DNA from: Henriciella sp.
GTDB taxonomy: Bacteria; Pseudomonadota; Alphaproteobacteria; Caulobacterales; Hyphomonadaceae
Direction of reading: 5' to 3'
NCBI RefSeq assembly: GCF_029937755.1
Contig: NZ_JAPYPG010000010.1
Location: 1 to 64,000 of the forward strand
DNA length: 64,000 nt
Position 1 is the stretch's first letter, and every line of letters starts with the position of its first letter. Below are positions 45,211-52,384 of the stretch, piece after piece. Under the pieces are notes generated by a model. It was given only the letters and a program-made list of their open reading frames with translations, did not search any database and was not told the DNA's origin. Made by a program: the position numbers and the translations under genes.

Positions 45211-45632
45211 CTCTCAAATCCCTTGCTTGCTAGTTTCCGGCCCTTGGGCCATTCCGGTTTGCGATAAAAGCGATTGTCCTTCGACAGCCCCGACACCTTC
45301 GGCTTTGGGATGGAGCCGTGGCCGCGCTCTCGCAGGCGCTTCTGCTGGCCGGTCTTGCCCTGCCTGCGCCGGATCTTCGCCTGCACAGGCTTCTCGCCAG
45401 CCGTCTTGACCTTGGCGCATGGATCGGTGACGTAGAGTGCCCGGTTGTCGAGGTCGTTTGATCCGCCTTCGAACAGTGCCAGGATATGCTCGTCCGTGAT
45501 CGCGCGCGGCGTCTGGAAGTCGAGCTTGCGCCCGCATCCGCATCCGCACTTGCCTTCCTGCCGGAGCGCCAGCATTGCGAACTGGTGCTTGGTCAGGGGT
45601 TTGCGAGGTTCGGCTGGTAGGGGGCGGGTCAT
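45207..45632 (-). CDS. HNH-type nuclease-like phage protein
   Basis: The product is 141 aa from ATG 45632 (GGGAGGAC about ten bases upstream). It has a Cys cluster GKCGCGCGRKLDF near residues 27-39, then TDEHILALFEGGSNDLDN, which fits an HNH fold with an H-N pair and a zinc site, and a basic C-terminus (KIRRRQGKTGQQKRLRERG). In phages such proteins may act at packaging or as nickases. Overlaps both neighbours by four bases. Confidence 0.7.
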   Translation of the reverse strand: MTRPLPAEPRKPLTKHQFAMLALRQEGKCGCGCGRKLDFQTPRAITDEHILALFEGGSNDLDNRALYVTDPCAKVKTAGEKPVQAKIRRRQGKTGQQKRLRERGHGSIPKPKVSGLSKDNRFYRKPEWPKGRKLASKGFER

Positions 45633-45829
45633 GCTGCGCTGTCCTCCCAATGCTCGAAGTACACAGTGAAGCCGGTTTTCACCTTTTTGATCGAAGCTTT
45701 GATGCCGTAGTTATGAATGCCGCAGATGCTTCCCGTGGCCGGATCATGCTGCTGAACCCACCATGCGATCTGGTCGTAGGCCCAGCGCGCCGCGAATGCT
45801 GACGGGCAGTTGTTCAGGATAATCTTCAT
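45629..45829 (-). CDS. Small phage protein, unknown
   Basis: The product is 66 aa from ATG 45829, which overlaps the TGA of the preceding gene by one base and has GGATGGGGAG upstream. The sequence (AARWAYDQIAWWVQQHDPAT, GFTVYFEHWED) is aromatic-rich. Function unknown. Confidence 0.55.
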   Translation of the reverse strand: MKIILNNCPSAFAARWAYDQIAWWVQQHDPATGSICGIHNYGIKASIKKVKTGFTVYFEHWEDSAA

Positions 45830-46047
45830 CACTCCCCATCCTTCTGAAAGACTGGGGTGGGGGCGGAGCGTTCAACACGACCAGCACAATCGCTGCATGG
45901 CTGGCAATGACCGCCAGTATACCCGCACGCAGTGCCCGGCTTTGAGTGGTAGGCGCTAAAAACTGGCCGAACCGGAATAGCCAAGGGGCAGTTTCCCGCG
46001 TGATATAGTACGCTTCTTCCCTCTGTGTCTGTGACGGTGTGGGTCAT
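45829..46047 (-). CDS. Small phage protein with Cys motifs
   Basis: The product is 72 aa with His-Cys and CxxC elements (YHAGNCPLAI, ACGYTGGHCQPCSDCAGR) that suggest zinc binding. It starts within the stop of the DUF1643 gene (ATGA). Function unknown. Confidence 0.55.
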   Translation of the reverse strand: MTHTVTDTEGRSVLYHAGNCPLAIPVRPVFSAYHSKPGTACGYTGGHCQPCSDCAGRVERSAPTPVFQKDGE

Positions 46048-46589
46048 GAGTTGGCGCCCTTCAGAATAAACGGTTCAACAGGTGTCTCGGATTTCAAATA
46101 AAGAGGGTGCCGAGGGTGCCCATCCTTGGACATGCCGAGACAGTACAGGTCTCGCCCGTGCATGGCGGCAATGAACTTCTCAGCCTGCGGTATGGCGCGG
46201 CGGTCAGCGCCCCACGCGCAGATGATGGTCGCGCTGGATTTCTTGAGGGCCTGCCAGTGTTCGAGATTGTCAGGACCTTCAGGATCGTCCATCTTGAACA
46301 GGTCGGCGGGCTTGGTTGCTCGCCCGGCAAACAGGTTCATCACGCAGATTTCGTCATAGTCATCGCGCCGCGCAAAGCCGACACACCGACGGATTGTCGG
46401 GTCGTCCTCGTAAGCATCGGCAGTTGACGGATTCAACATCACGAAGGCCATCACGCGAGGGGGCGTGTACCAAGCTAAAGCCATGCTCTCCAAAGGCATT
46501 GGTTCCCGCATGATCCGCCCAAGCCGGTAGCGGTAAGTGCCGCAGTCCGACAAAGTGGCCACGCGCCGGATATCTTGTGTCTCGCTCAT
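46044..46589 (-). CDS. DUF1643 domain protein
   Basis: The product is 181 aa. The signature VMLNPSTADAYEDDPTIRRC near 51-70 and the central VMNLFAGRATKP and AWGADRRA are the DUF1643 pattern, common in phages and mobile elements. No enzymatic role has been established. It belongs to the leftward operon. Confidence 0.85.
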   Translation of the reverse strand: MSETQDIRRVATLSDCGTYRYRLGRIMREPMPLESMALAWYTPPRVMAFVMLNPSTADAYEDDPTIRRCVGFARRDDYDEICVMNLFAGRATKPADLFKMDDPEGPDNLEHWQALKKSSATIICAWGADRRAIPQAEKFIAAMHGRDLYCLGMSKDGHPRHPLYLKSETPVEPFILKGANS

Positions 46590-46622
46590 ACCTTCATCCT
46601 TCCTGGGTGTCTGTGAACTTGG

Positions 46623-46952
46623 TCATCCGATCCTCGCAGTCGCGCGCGCGTTGCTTTGCTCTGTGCGCCACGCCTCGATGATGGCGGATGCTGCCGACCG
46701 TCGGTCACGCTTAGAATAGTCCATCTCGGCCAGCTCTTTCTTGGCGGCGAGGTGGTTCTCATAATCGGGGTGTGCGCGTGCCCAGGCCTCTTTCGCGGCT
46801 GCGGACTTCTCACCACTCTGAGCCATCAGCTTCGCCAGAACGACCTTATCCAGATCGGCCATGTGCTCGTGAGCGGCGCGGGCCTTCGCGGACTCGTTGT
46901 GCCTGTCGATGAGAATTTCCATCGCCCATTCGAGTTGCTTCTCGGTGATCAT
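46623..46952 (-). CDS. Phage protein, charged coiled-coil, unknown
   Basis: The product is 109 aa, almost wholly helical and charged (EKQLEWAMEILIDRHNESAK, AAAKEAWARAHPDYENHLAA). It overlaps the YqaJ gene by four bases, which suggests a role linked to recombination, for example an accessory to the nuclease. That is inference. Confidence 0.6.
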   Translation of the reverse strand: MITEKQLEWAMEILIDRHNESAKARAAHEHMADLDKVVLAKLMAQSGEKSAAAKEAWARAHPDYENHLAAKKELAEMDYSKRDRRSAASAIIEAWRTEQSNARATARIG

Positions 46953-47578
46953 GCTGCAGCCTCCGCATCCATCATCCCGCGAAGCTCGGCTTCGGTGGCG
47001 GCGACTTCCTCCAGGAACTCCTCGACGGCTGCCTCTGTCTCGGCAATGAACTTGTCATCACGGGGAACGCGCTTCACGCTGATCTGAAGCTCTGGCGGTA
47101 AACGCGGATCGAAGGATGCGAAGTCGCACCACTCCCGATTGGTGCACGCCATTTGCCACTGCATCTGCGTGAGGTATTCATCCTTGATGGATCGGGTTCG
47201 CAGGAAATCGACATGCTGGGCGGTGTTTGGACATTTGATTTCCAGCAGCCCGGTATCCATCACAAGGCCGTCAGGCGATGCGTGGGTGCCCTTGATGTGC
47301 GGGTGCCGGACCAAGCCCTCTTCCTGAACCGCGATGTTGCGCAGAAAGGTGTAGGCAGCCCGCGCCTGTGACTCGGTGTCCTTGCCCCACTGCATGGCGG
47401 TGCTGGTGAACGTCTCGGTCGGTTCGCCCGTCAGGCGCTCCGCAACAAGCTGAAAGAGCGTGTCTTTCCGGGTCGCCGCGTAACCGCCGCTCTTGATCGT
47501 CTTGATAGCCCCGTGCACCTGAGACGCCCCGAGGGAGCCGGCACGCGCGCGGAGCCATTCATCGCTCCCCTGGATCAT
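46949..47578 (-). CDS. YqaJ-type viral recombinase (lambda exonuclease-like)
   Basis: 5'-3' double-strand exonuclease of phage homologous recombination. The product is 209 aa from ATG 47578. GSDEWLRARAGSLGASQV near 4-21 is the N-terminal family mark, and the catalytic set is E69, D103 (SPDGLVM) and E113-I-K115 (LLEIKCP). It pairs with the ERF annealing gene just upstream (four-base overlap), a classical exonuclease-annealase couple. Confidence 0.9.
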   Translation of the reverse strand: MIQGSDEWLRARAGSLGASQVHGAIKTIKSGGYAATRKDTLFQLVAERLTGEPTETFTSTAMQWGKDTESQARAAYTFLRNIAVQEEGLVRHPHIKGTHASPDGLVMDTGLLEIKCPNTAQHVDFLRTRSIKDEYLTQMQWQMACTNREWCDFASFDPRLPPELQISVKRVPRDDKFIAETEAAVEEFLEEVAATEAELRGMMDAEAAA

Positions 47579-48315
47579 TGCTCCGACCCCTTCTGCTTGG
47601 CGAGATAGACAAGCCACTGACGGGCGGTCTCGAACTCCTTGGCCGTCAGGTCGGCAAGCTCCTCGATCTGCGTGCCCTTGCTGTTCAGGAAGTCGATGAA
47701 GTCGGGCTCATTGCGTCCGGCCTTCACGAGCCCTTGGCGAAGCTCCTGGACCTGCTTGGCGGAGATGGCAGATTGCGGAACATTGCCGTCATTGTCTTCG
47801 CCAGCCACACGAATGCCGAGAAGGGCGCAGGCCGTGTAGCGCTTGCCGTAGCTGACGGCCGACGCGACCGCCTGCAGGTCGTTCTTGCTGCCTGACTTGT
47901 CTGGCGGCAGAGGCAGGTCCGTACTGTCGGAGTGCCCGTCACGATGGCGAAGGATGCAGGTCACGATAACCTGACCGTTCTCCACGCGCGTCTTGTGCGA
48001 TATCGAGAAGCCGTAACGAGACGTGACAGGCAGAACCTTGTCCTGAATGTCCTCCCACTTGGCATAGGCGCCGTGGTGAGACGTGCCTTTTTTCTCAATT
48101 GCTGGCAGATTTGGCTGCATTTCCGCGAAGGCGTCAGAGAAGGTTGTTTCGGCCTGCCGCGCTTGCATCTTTTCGTGCATCGCGTAGAGCCGCTCCATCT
48201 TCTCGACATCGACTTCAGGGTTCGTCGCGGCCCGCTCGATCATTGAGACGAAAGCCGTTGCTTCCTCCCGAACCGCTACTTCATTCTTCTTTTCGATCAT
48301 TGCGCTATCGGGCAT
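47575..48315 (-). CDS. erf: ERF family single-strand annealing protein
   Basis: The product is 246 aa from ATG 48315, preceded by AAAGGAGAAG. The ERF core shows AEMQPNLPAIEKKGTSHHGAYAKWEDI near 70-96 (read in parts) and VASAVSYGKRYTACALLGI near 150-168. ERF proteins anneal single strands and support phage genome circularisation. Works with the neighbouring YqaJ exonuclease. Confidence 0.9.
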   Translation of the reverse strand: MPDSAMIEKKNEVAVREEATAFVSMIERAATNPEVDVEKMERLYAMHEKMQARQAETTFSDAFAEMQPNLPAIEKKGTSHHGAYAKWEDIQDKVLPVTSRYGFSISHKTRVENGQVIVTCILRHRDGHSDSTDLPLPPDKSGSKNDLQAVASAVSYGKRYTACALLGIRVAGEDNDGNVPQSAISAKQVQELRQGLVKAGRNEPDFIDFLNSKGTQIEELADLTAKEFETARQWLVYLAKQKGSEQ

Positions 48316-48655
48316 TGTCTTCTCCTTTGAGGGTGGCGCGGTAGGCTTCACGGGCGCGGCGGAAAATGCCGATGCTGAAGTCCGGATCGGGCATTGGCCA
48401 ATGGTCGGGCATCTCATCAAACTTCCGATAGCCAAGCTCTGTCGTCTCGTACCTCTGGGCGTACCGGGTGCGCTCGTATTCGAACTTTGCGGCGATCGGT
48501 CCCAAGGCCTCTTCCATCGCGTCTGCTTGTGCTAGACGGTCGATTATGGCGGGGAGCGACTCCATCACGGTATTTGATGCGCAGTCGGCCTCATCGTCGT
48601 CGCCAAGCTGCCAAGCGCGATGCACCTTCTTCAGCCTATCAATGTCCAGTGTCAT
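48305..48655 (-). CDS. Phage protein, unknown
   Basis: The product is 116 aa with a helical N-terminal half (DRLKKVHRAWQLGDDDEADC) and a C-terminal stretch with several aromatic residues (PDHWPMPDPDFSIGIFRR). It overlaps the ERF gene by 11 bases and the next gene by four. Function unknown. Confidence 0.6.
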   Translation of the reverse strand: MTLDIDRLKKVHRAWQLGDDDEADCASNTVMESLPAIIDRLAQADAMEEALGPIAAKFEYERTRYAQRYETTELGYRKFDEMPDHWPMPDPDFSIGIFRRAREAYRATLKGEDNAR

Positions 48656-48912
48656 GACTGGCCTCCTGCAATCTGAGCCGCTTCCTTGCGGGCCAGCATT
48701 TCAGCGACTTCCAGCCGGTCGCGTTCGTCCAGGTGAGCCTCCGCAATCGCGGTGTGCTCTGCCATGCGGCGGCGGATATCCATGATCTTGATGTTGATCC
48801 GGTTGGCCTCGCGAATGCGTTCGGCGTGGCGTTCGGTTTCCCGCTCGCGGACCATCTGCGCTCTTGGGCAGGATGGCTCATGGCGGGAAAGGCGGGTGTG
48901 TAACTCAATCAT
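48652..48912 (-). CDS. Small helical phage protein, unknown
   Basis: The product is 86 aa, strongly charged and predicted as one or two long helices (RERETERHAERIREANRIN, AEHTAIAEAHLDERDRLEV), possibly a coiled coil. Embedded in the operon by short overlaps on both sides. Function unknown. Confidence 0.58.
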   Translation of the reverse strand: MIELHTRLSRHEPSCPRAQMVRERETERHAERIREANRINIKIMDIRRRMAEHTAIAEAHLDERDRLEVAEMLARKEAAQIAGGQS

Positions 48913-49090
48913 CGAGTTGCTCCATCAGGTCTTCGATAGCCTCGGCTTCGGTCGCGCCGTAGCCGCATGGCGTATCCATGTCGTGGGTTCGGTCGTCGTA
49001 GGCGCACCAGTCGAAGCTGCGCCAAGGGACGGGCGGGGGGTCGTAGTGGGTGACGATCTTCGGCTCATGGGCGGGGGTGGAGGGGGTCAT
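48905..49090 (-). CDS. Small phage protein with FDWCAYDD motif
   Basis: The product is 61 aa from ATG 49090, which overlaps the stop of the preceding gene (ATGA); another ATG lies nine bases earlier. The sequence VPWRSFDWCAYDD followed by CGYGATEAEAIEDLMEQLDD has the same layout as the protein at 50233-50460, so they form a small paralogous family. Function unknown. Confidence 0.6.
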   Translation of the reverse strand: MTPSTPAHEPKIVTHYDPPPVPWRSFDWCAYDDRTHDMDTPCGYGATEAEAIEDLMEQLDD

Positions 49091-49566
49091 CGGTTCCATC
49101 CCGGAGTCTCAAGTTCTTTGCGCAGAGCCGGAGCGCACAAGTCGCAACTGCGGTTCGCAAATGCCACGCGCTCTGTTTCGACGCCCTCTGCCCAGCAAAC
49201 GCTACATCGTTGCGTGGCGGCCTTAATGGCTTCGAACGAATAGATTTCAGGGATATCGATAACGAGGCCATCCGGACCCCATCCGCAGATTTCAGGGCAC
49301 CCTCTTGGGCTTCCTTCCTCGTCAACCCGACACAATCCAGATATGATGAAGCCATCGCGATACGCTCGCCAAGCCCGCTCAACAGGCTCGTGACCGTAGG
49401 TCGGCAACACTTGCCAGCCGTCATCTGCCAATGCGTGACGATATGCGTGAACAGCCGCCATAAGGGGCTTTCGGTCGTTTGTTACAGCCTCCCAAGCCTC
49501 TCGTCTTCGGGTTCGAATCGCCTCTTTAAGGCGCGGCGAATCTGCCATCCAATCCTTGCGCGTCAT
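49087..49566 (-). CDS. Phage protein with paired CxxC, unknown
   Basis: The product is 159 aa. The C-terminal CSVCWAEGVETER and CDLCAPALR place two CxxC pairs about 20 residues apart, a likely zinc ribbon. The N-terminal half is helical (KEAIRTRRREAWEAVTND). Function unknown; coupled to both neighbours by four-base overlaps. Confidence 0.62.
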   Translation of the reverse strand: MTRKDWMADSPRLKEAIRTRRREAWEAVTNDRKPLMAAVHAYRHALADDGWQVLPTYGHEPVERAWRAYRDGFIISGLCRVDEEGSPRGCPEICGWGPDGLVIDIPEIYSFEAIKAATQRCSVCWAEGVETERVAFANRSCDLCAPALRKELETPGWNR

Positions 49567-49943
49567 CCCTTCACCCCTTCCGCATCATCCCCGCCAAAGC
49601 GGGCGGGCGCCTCCAGTTCAGCGCGAGCGTCTGCCGCATCGCGTCCAGTGAATGTCTCGATAAGCGAGAGGGCGGTGATCAGCTGGCGCCGGACAATCTC
49701 TCGGCGACCGTCCAGACCGCCGACCTTGGCGGCGTGATAGACCGGGCTGTCAGGGCCGTGCTCTTTCGGCTCGTAAGGCTCCAGATACTCCCCGGCATGC
49801 TCAATCTGGCGGACCAGATATTGAATGCGGGTCTGCAGTTCGTAGGCGTAGGCTTCCAGGGCCTCGCGTGGGAGCTGCTCAAGCTCCGTCATCGGCAGGC
49901 TGTCGAGACGGGTGCGAGCGGTGAGGGTGACGGCGACTGTCAT
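49563..49943 (-). CDS. Phage protein, unknown
   Basis: The product is 126 aa, mainly helical (LEAYAYELQTRIQYLVRQIE). The first residues MTVAVTLTARTRLDSL resemble the start of the next gene's product (MPCAVTLTERADQL), hinting at a shared N-terminal element. Function unknown. Confidence 0.6.
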   Translation of the reverse strand: MTVAVTLTARTRLDSLPMTELEQLPREALEAYAYELQTRIQYLVRQIEHAGEYLEPYEPKEHGPDSPVYHAAKVGGLDGRREIVRRQLITALSLIETFTGRDAADARAELEAPARFGGDDAEGVKG

Positions 49944-50233
49944 GCTGTCCTCCGGTGCATTTCATCTCGAAAGTTGTGTCCGCATCGCAGGCAGGTGTCG
50001 GGGTCTTCGCCGCGCCCGTCATGAACGTGCGAGATACCTCTCCACAGCGCTTGTTGAATGGCGTCTTCCGGCTCGTAGCGATCAATGGCCTTGCAGACCG
50101 CCTCGACCAGAAACGACTCTTGAGAACTCGGCACACCGGCCAGAAAAAGCAGGTCTGCGAAGGCATCAGCGAACGTCTCTTGCGCTTCGCGCAGCTGGTC
50201 GGCTCGTTCGGTGAGGGTGACGGCGCAGGGCAT
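49940..50233 (-). CDS. Phage protein with CxxC, unknown
   Basis: The product is 97 aa from ATG 50233, which overlaps the TAA of the preceding gene by one base. A helical N-terminal half (QLREAQETFADAFADLLF) and a C-terminal CLRCGHNFRDEMH, a possible half zinc finger. Function unknown. Confidence 0.6.
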   Translation of the reverse strand: MPCAVTLTERADQLREAQETFADAFADLLFLAGVPSSQESFLVEAVCKAIDRYEPEDAIQQALWRGISHVHDGRGEDPDTCLRCGHNFRDEMHRRTA

Positions 50234-50460
50234 TAGGCGGCTCCTTTCGAAATGGAGCGGCGAGGCTGGGTAACGCTTACGGTCCAATCTTCCTCGTGGA
50301 AGAAATCCGGATCATTGGCGAGCGCTTCAGCGACGGCCTCCGTGGGCGTTCCGCCAAAGCCAAGGTAGCCGCGCTCCTCGTCGCCTTCGATAAACGCGCC
50401 CCAATCAAAACGGCGATCCGGGATTGGCGGGTTCAGGTATTCGAGAGCAAGCTTTTGCAT
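50233..50460 (-). CDS. Small phage protein with FDWGAF motif
   Basis: The product is 75 aa. PIPDRRFDWGAFIEGDEERG followed by GFGGTPTEAVAEALANDP aligns by eye with the 61-aa protein at 48905 (RSFDW-A-...-GYGATEAEAIEDL). The ATG directly abuts the preceding stop. Function unknown. Confidence 0.6.
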   Translation of the reverse strand: MQKLALEYLNPPIPDRRFDWGAFIEGDEERGYLGFGGTPTEAVAEALANDPDFFHEEDWTVSVTQPRRSISKGAA

Positions 50461-50754
50461 TTACGCCACCACCTTTCCGGCGATGCCATGCGCCGCAGCC
50501 GTGACCTTCTCGTCAGCCAGAGCGTCGTACATGACATCCATGTCGGTGAACTCATCCACGATGGACTCGCGGTAGGCTTCGATGACTTGCGGGATCAGAT
50601 CGCGCTGGTTTGCCCGGATCAGGGTTGCGGCCAGATCGGCGGCAACGTTGAAACAGGCGAAGGCGTATTCAGCATCATTGCGGGCGGCGTGGTGCGCAGC
50701 CTCGACATTGGCGCGGGTCTCTTCTTCGCGGCGCTCTCGGATGGATAGTGGCAT
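50461..50754 (-). CDS. First gene of the leftward phage operon, unknown
   Basis: The product is 97 aa from ATG 50754 (GGGAGAGA upstream). Helical throughout (RERREEETRANVEAAHHAAR, LAATLIRANQRDLIPQVIEA). It is the first gene after promoter PL and its operator, the position that early regulators such as lambda N or Kil occupy. Function unknown. Confidence 0.62.
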   Translation of the reverse strand: MPLSIRERREEETRANVEAAHHAARNDAEYAFACFNVAADLAATLIRANQRDLIPQVIEAYRESIVDEFTDMDVMYDALADEKVTAAAHGIAGKVVA

Positions 50755-50780
50755 GGGTCTCTCCCGTTTCGATGGAGAGA

Positions 50781-50809
50781 GTTGTGTCACCAAAATGGTT
50801 ACACGTCAA
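50781..50809 (-). promoter_or_regulatory. Candidate leftward early promoter (PL)
   Basis: On the minus strand TTGACG (50809-50804), 17 bases, CACAAC (50786-50781). The operator at 50786-50802 fills the spacer. The -10 is weak, but the arrangement mirrors the Cro-side promoter at 52350. Confidence 0.55.
50786..50802. promoter_or_regulatory. Phage operator, left cluster, site 1
   Basis: GTCACCA-AAA-TGGTTAC: one mismatch from the 7-3-7 palindrome GTCACCA-N3-TGGTGAC. Located inside the spacer of the leftward promoter, so a bound repressor would block it. Confidence 0.75.
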
Positions 50810-50815
50810 TAGGGC

Positions 50816-50832
50816 TTCACCAAAAAAGTAAC
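50816..50832. promoter_or_regulatory. Phage operator, left cluster, site 2
   Basis: TTCACCA-AAA-AAGTAAC, a weaker copy of the operator with a good left half. It overlaps site 3 by five bases (GTAAC). Confidence 0.55.
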
Positions 50833-50844
50833 CGGAATGGTGAC
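50828..50844. promoter_or_regulatory. Phage operator, left cluster, site 3
   Basis: GTAACCG-GAA-TGGTGAC, with a perfect right half. It covers the -35 of the rightward promoter at 50840-50868. Confidence 0.65.
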
Positions 50845-50868
50845 GTTCGGCGCGCGCCCTGCTATCCT
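50840..50868 (+). promoter_or_regulatory. Candidate promoter for the 50897 gene
   Basis: GTGACG (50840-50845), 17 bases, TATCCT (50863-50868), about 28 bases before the ATG. Its -35 overlaps operator site 3. Confidence 0.4.
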
Positions 50869-50896
50869 CTCCGTCTCAACGGAAAGGGATCAGGCG

Positions 50897-51205
50897 ATGC
50901 GGAAACAGGCGAAGATGGCGACGACGCCGTTTGGCGAGGGGCCGCTATCTCGCGCCCCAGGGGATGCGCCGGGTGGCGCGCTATGGCGCGATACGGTCAC
51001 AGGTTTGCTGCACATGTTCCACGCGGGTGCGTGGCATGCGTTGCCGGAAGATCAGATGGAGGGTGCGGCAGTCACGGATGAAATGCTGTCTGCGGGCCGA
51101 ACCGAGGCAATATCTATCGACCCGCGCGACGGGCTGACGAGTGAAGACCTGATCAGGATTTATAGAGCCATGCGGACTCTAGAGCCGCTCGATAATGTCG
51201 ACTAG
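50897..51205 (+). CDS. Phage protein in the immunity region, unknown
   Basis: The product is 102 aa from ATG 50897 (GGAAAGGGATCAGG upstream). It begins MRKQAKMATTPFGEGP; a middle part (LWRDTVTGLLHMFHAGAWHA) is rich in Trp and His, and the C-terminus (GLTSEDLIRIYRAMRTLE) is helical. It is transcribed away from the leftward operon under the left operator cluster and collides with the HEPN-like gene, overlapping its 3' end by 53 bases. Family not recognised. Confidence 0.6.
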   Translation: MRKQAKMATTPFGEGPLSRAPGDAPGGALWRDTVTGLLHMFHAGAWHALPEDQMEGAAVTDEMLSAGRTEAISIDPRDGLTSEDLIRIYRAMRTLEPLDNVD

Positions 51206-51674
51206 CCGACGCAGAGCCAGCCAGTCCGGCCAGCTCGTCATCGTTTTCAGTCATCAGGATGGTCATGATGGCGGCGAGGTCTTCTCGCATTGCGTCAAGA
51301 TTTGCGATGGAGACCGAATGTTCTTTTAGCGGTTTACCGAAGGTCACGGTCCATTTTGAGGCGACCATATTCCCTTTGGCATCAGTATAGGTTCCGTGAT
51401 GCAGGGCGGCGTTCCGGGCGGCTGTGATGGCCTCAAGCTGCTTGAGGGTACTACCCAAGGGAGCAGGCAGCGGCTGGCTCCTGTTGCTGTAAAGCCGCCT
51501 GATCGTGTCGATGGTCGCATTGGCCCCAAGCGCGCCAAAGATCGCGGCGGCGGCGGTCGGGTCCAATCCGGTCCGCTTCATCAGGAAATAGAAGGCCGCG
51601 TATTCGGCATGGGCGAAGCTATCGACCATGCGCCCCAACGCAGCGAAATATTGATCATCGTGCTTGCCGCTCAC
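51153..51674 (-). CDS. HEPN-motif protein, candidate superinfection defence gene
   Basis: The product is 173 aa, almost all helical. It contains R87-N-A-A-L-H92 (ITAARNAALHHG), the RX4H motif of HEPN ribonucleases, including the polar residue after Arg. It lies next to the repressor on the same strand, so it could be made in the lysogen, as many prophage exclusion genes are. Toxin or abortive-infection activity is inferred from the motif and place only; a structural helical protein is the alternative. Confidence 0.65.
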   Translation of the reverse strand: MSGKHDDQYFAALGRMVDSFAHAEYAAFYFLMKRTGLDPTAAAAIFGALGANATIDTIRRLYSNRSQPLPAPLGSTLKQLEAITAARNAALHHGTYTDAKGNMVASKWTVTFGKPLKEHSVSIANLDAMREDLAAIMTILMTENDDELAGLAGSASASRHYRAALESAWLYKS

Positions 51675-51690
51675 CCCAGCGCCCTCCCGA

Positions 51691-52296
51691 TCACATGCTT
51701 AGAATAGATTTGCGAACTCGACCTAGCACCGAAGGCGACTGGCCTTCCCTCACGAAGATGGGCTGGTGAGCGTCGTTCACTGAGACTGGCTCGAACCGCT
51801 CAGGGTCCGGGCGGAAACGTTTGTAGGTGGCGTTTCCATCCTCGTCTGCGATCACATAGCAGGCATTCGGGACAAGAGCCTTCTCACGCAGATTCACGAA
51901 GATGACGCTCTCGGGCGGGGAAATGCGATCCATCGAGTCGCCCTGAACCCTGAGAGCTATCCATTCGCCGGTGGCCGACAAGTCCGGGGCTGTCACGCGG
52001 GGCGCGTCTGCGAGCGTGTCGACACTCATCTCTGAAAGCTTTGATGCACTGACCCATGAGATTAGGGGTGCGGACACTATGCCGCCGCCATCCTCATAAA
52101 GGACTTCAGAAACCGGGACTCGAAGGTAGCCAGCGATCTTTGCGGCCACGTCCGGAGGGATCTTCCGCGTCTGCTTTACCCAGCGGCCAACATTCTGACG
52201 ACTCGTGTTCAGAGCCCGCGCGAGCTCGGCCTGGCTAGTGCCGCGCCGTTCAATCAGCCCCGCGAGACCGTTGGTGAATTTACCCTCAACATCCAT
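51691..52296 (-). CDS. Phage repressor, HTH plus S24 peptidase-like domain
   Basis: CI/LexA-type lysogeny repressor. The product is 201 aa from ATG 52296; longer frames run through the operators. HTH at about 21-41 (SQAELARALNTSRQNVGRWV). The S24 domain has the Ser-Lys pair S121 (QGDSMDR) and K159 (NATYKRF). A standard Ala-Gly or Cys-Gly cleavage dipeptide is not obvious in the linker (EDGGGIVSAPLISW), so induction by self-cleavage is uncertain. It faces the Cro-like gene across three operator-like sites. Confidence 0.92.
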   Translation of the reverse strand: MDVEGKFTNGLAGLIERRGTSQAELARALNTSRQNVGRWVKQTRKIPPDVAAKIAGYLRVPVSEVLYEDGGGIVSAPLISWVSASKLSEMSVDTLADAPRVTAPDLSATGEWIALRVQGDSMDRISPPESVIFVNLREKALVPNACYVIADEDGNATYKRFRPDPERFEPVSVNDAHQPIFVREGQSPSVLGRVRKSILSM

Positions 52297-52308
52297 AGGC
52301 CATATGCT

Positions 52309-52325
52309 GTCACCAATCAGGCTAC
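52309..52325. promoter_or_regulatory. Phage operator, right cluster, site 3 (weak)
   Basis: GTCACCA-ATC-AGGCTAC: perfect left half, poor right half. It lies 13 bases upstream of the repressor start codon and would suit autoregulation. Confidence 0.5.
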
Positions 52326-52332
52326 GTGACGA

Positions 52333-52349
52333 TCTTCCAAAGTGGTGAC
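52333..52349. promoter_or_regulatory. Phage operator, right cluster, site 2
   Basis: TCTTCCA-AAG-TGGTGAC, with a perfect right half. Eight bases from site 1, directly before the -35 of the Cro-side promoter. Confidence 0.6.
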
Positions 52350-52378
52350 TTGCATCGTCACCAGAATGGTGACATAAG
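52350..52378 (+). promoter_or_regulatory. Rightward early promoter (PR) for cro
   Basis: TTGCAT (52350-52355), 17 bases, CATAAG (52373-52378). The full palindromic operator exactly fills the spacer. Transcription would begin at about 52385, the first base of the cro ATG, so the mRNA may be leaderless. Confidence 0.65.
52357..52373. promoter_or_regulatory. Phage operator, right cluster, site 1 (perfect)
   Basis: GTCACCA-GAA-TGGTGAC, a perfect 7-base inverted repeat with a three-base centre. It defines the consensus used for the other sites. Confidence 0.85.
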
Positions 52379-52384
52379 GCGTGT

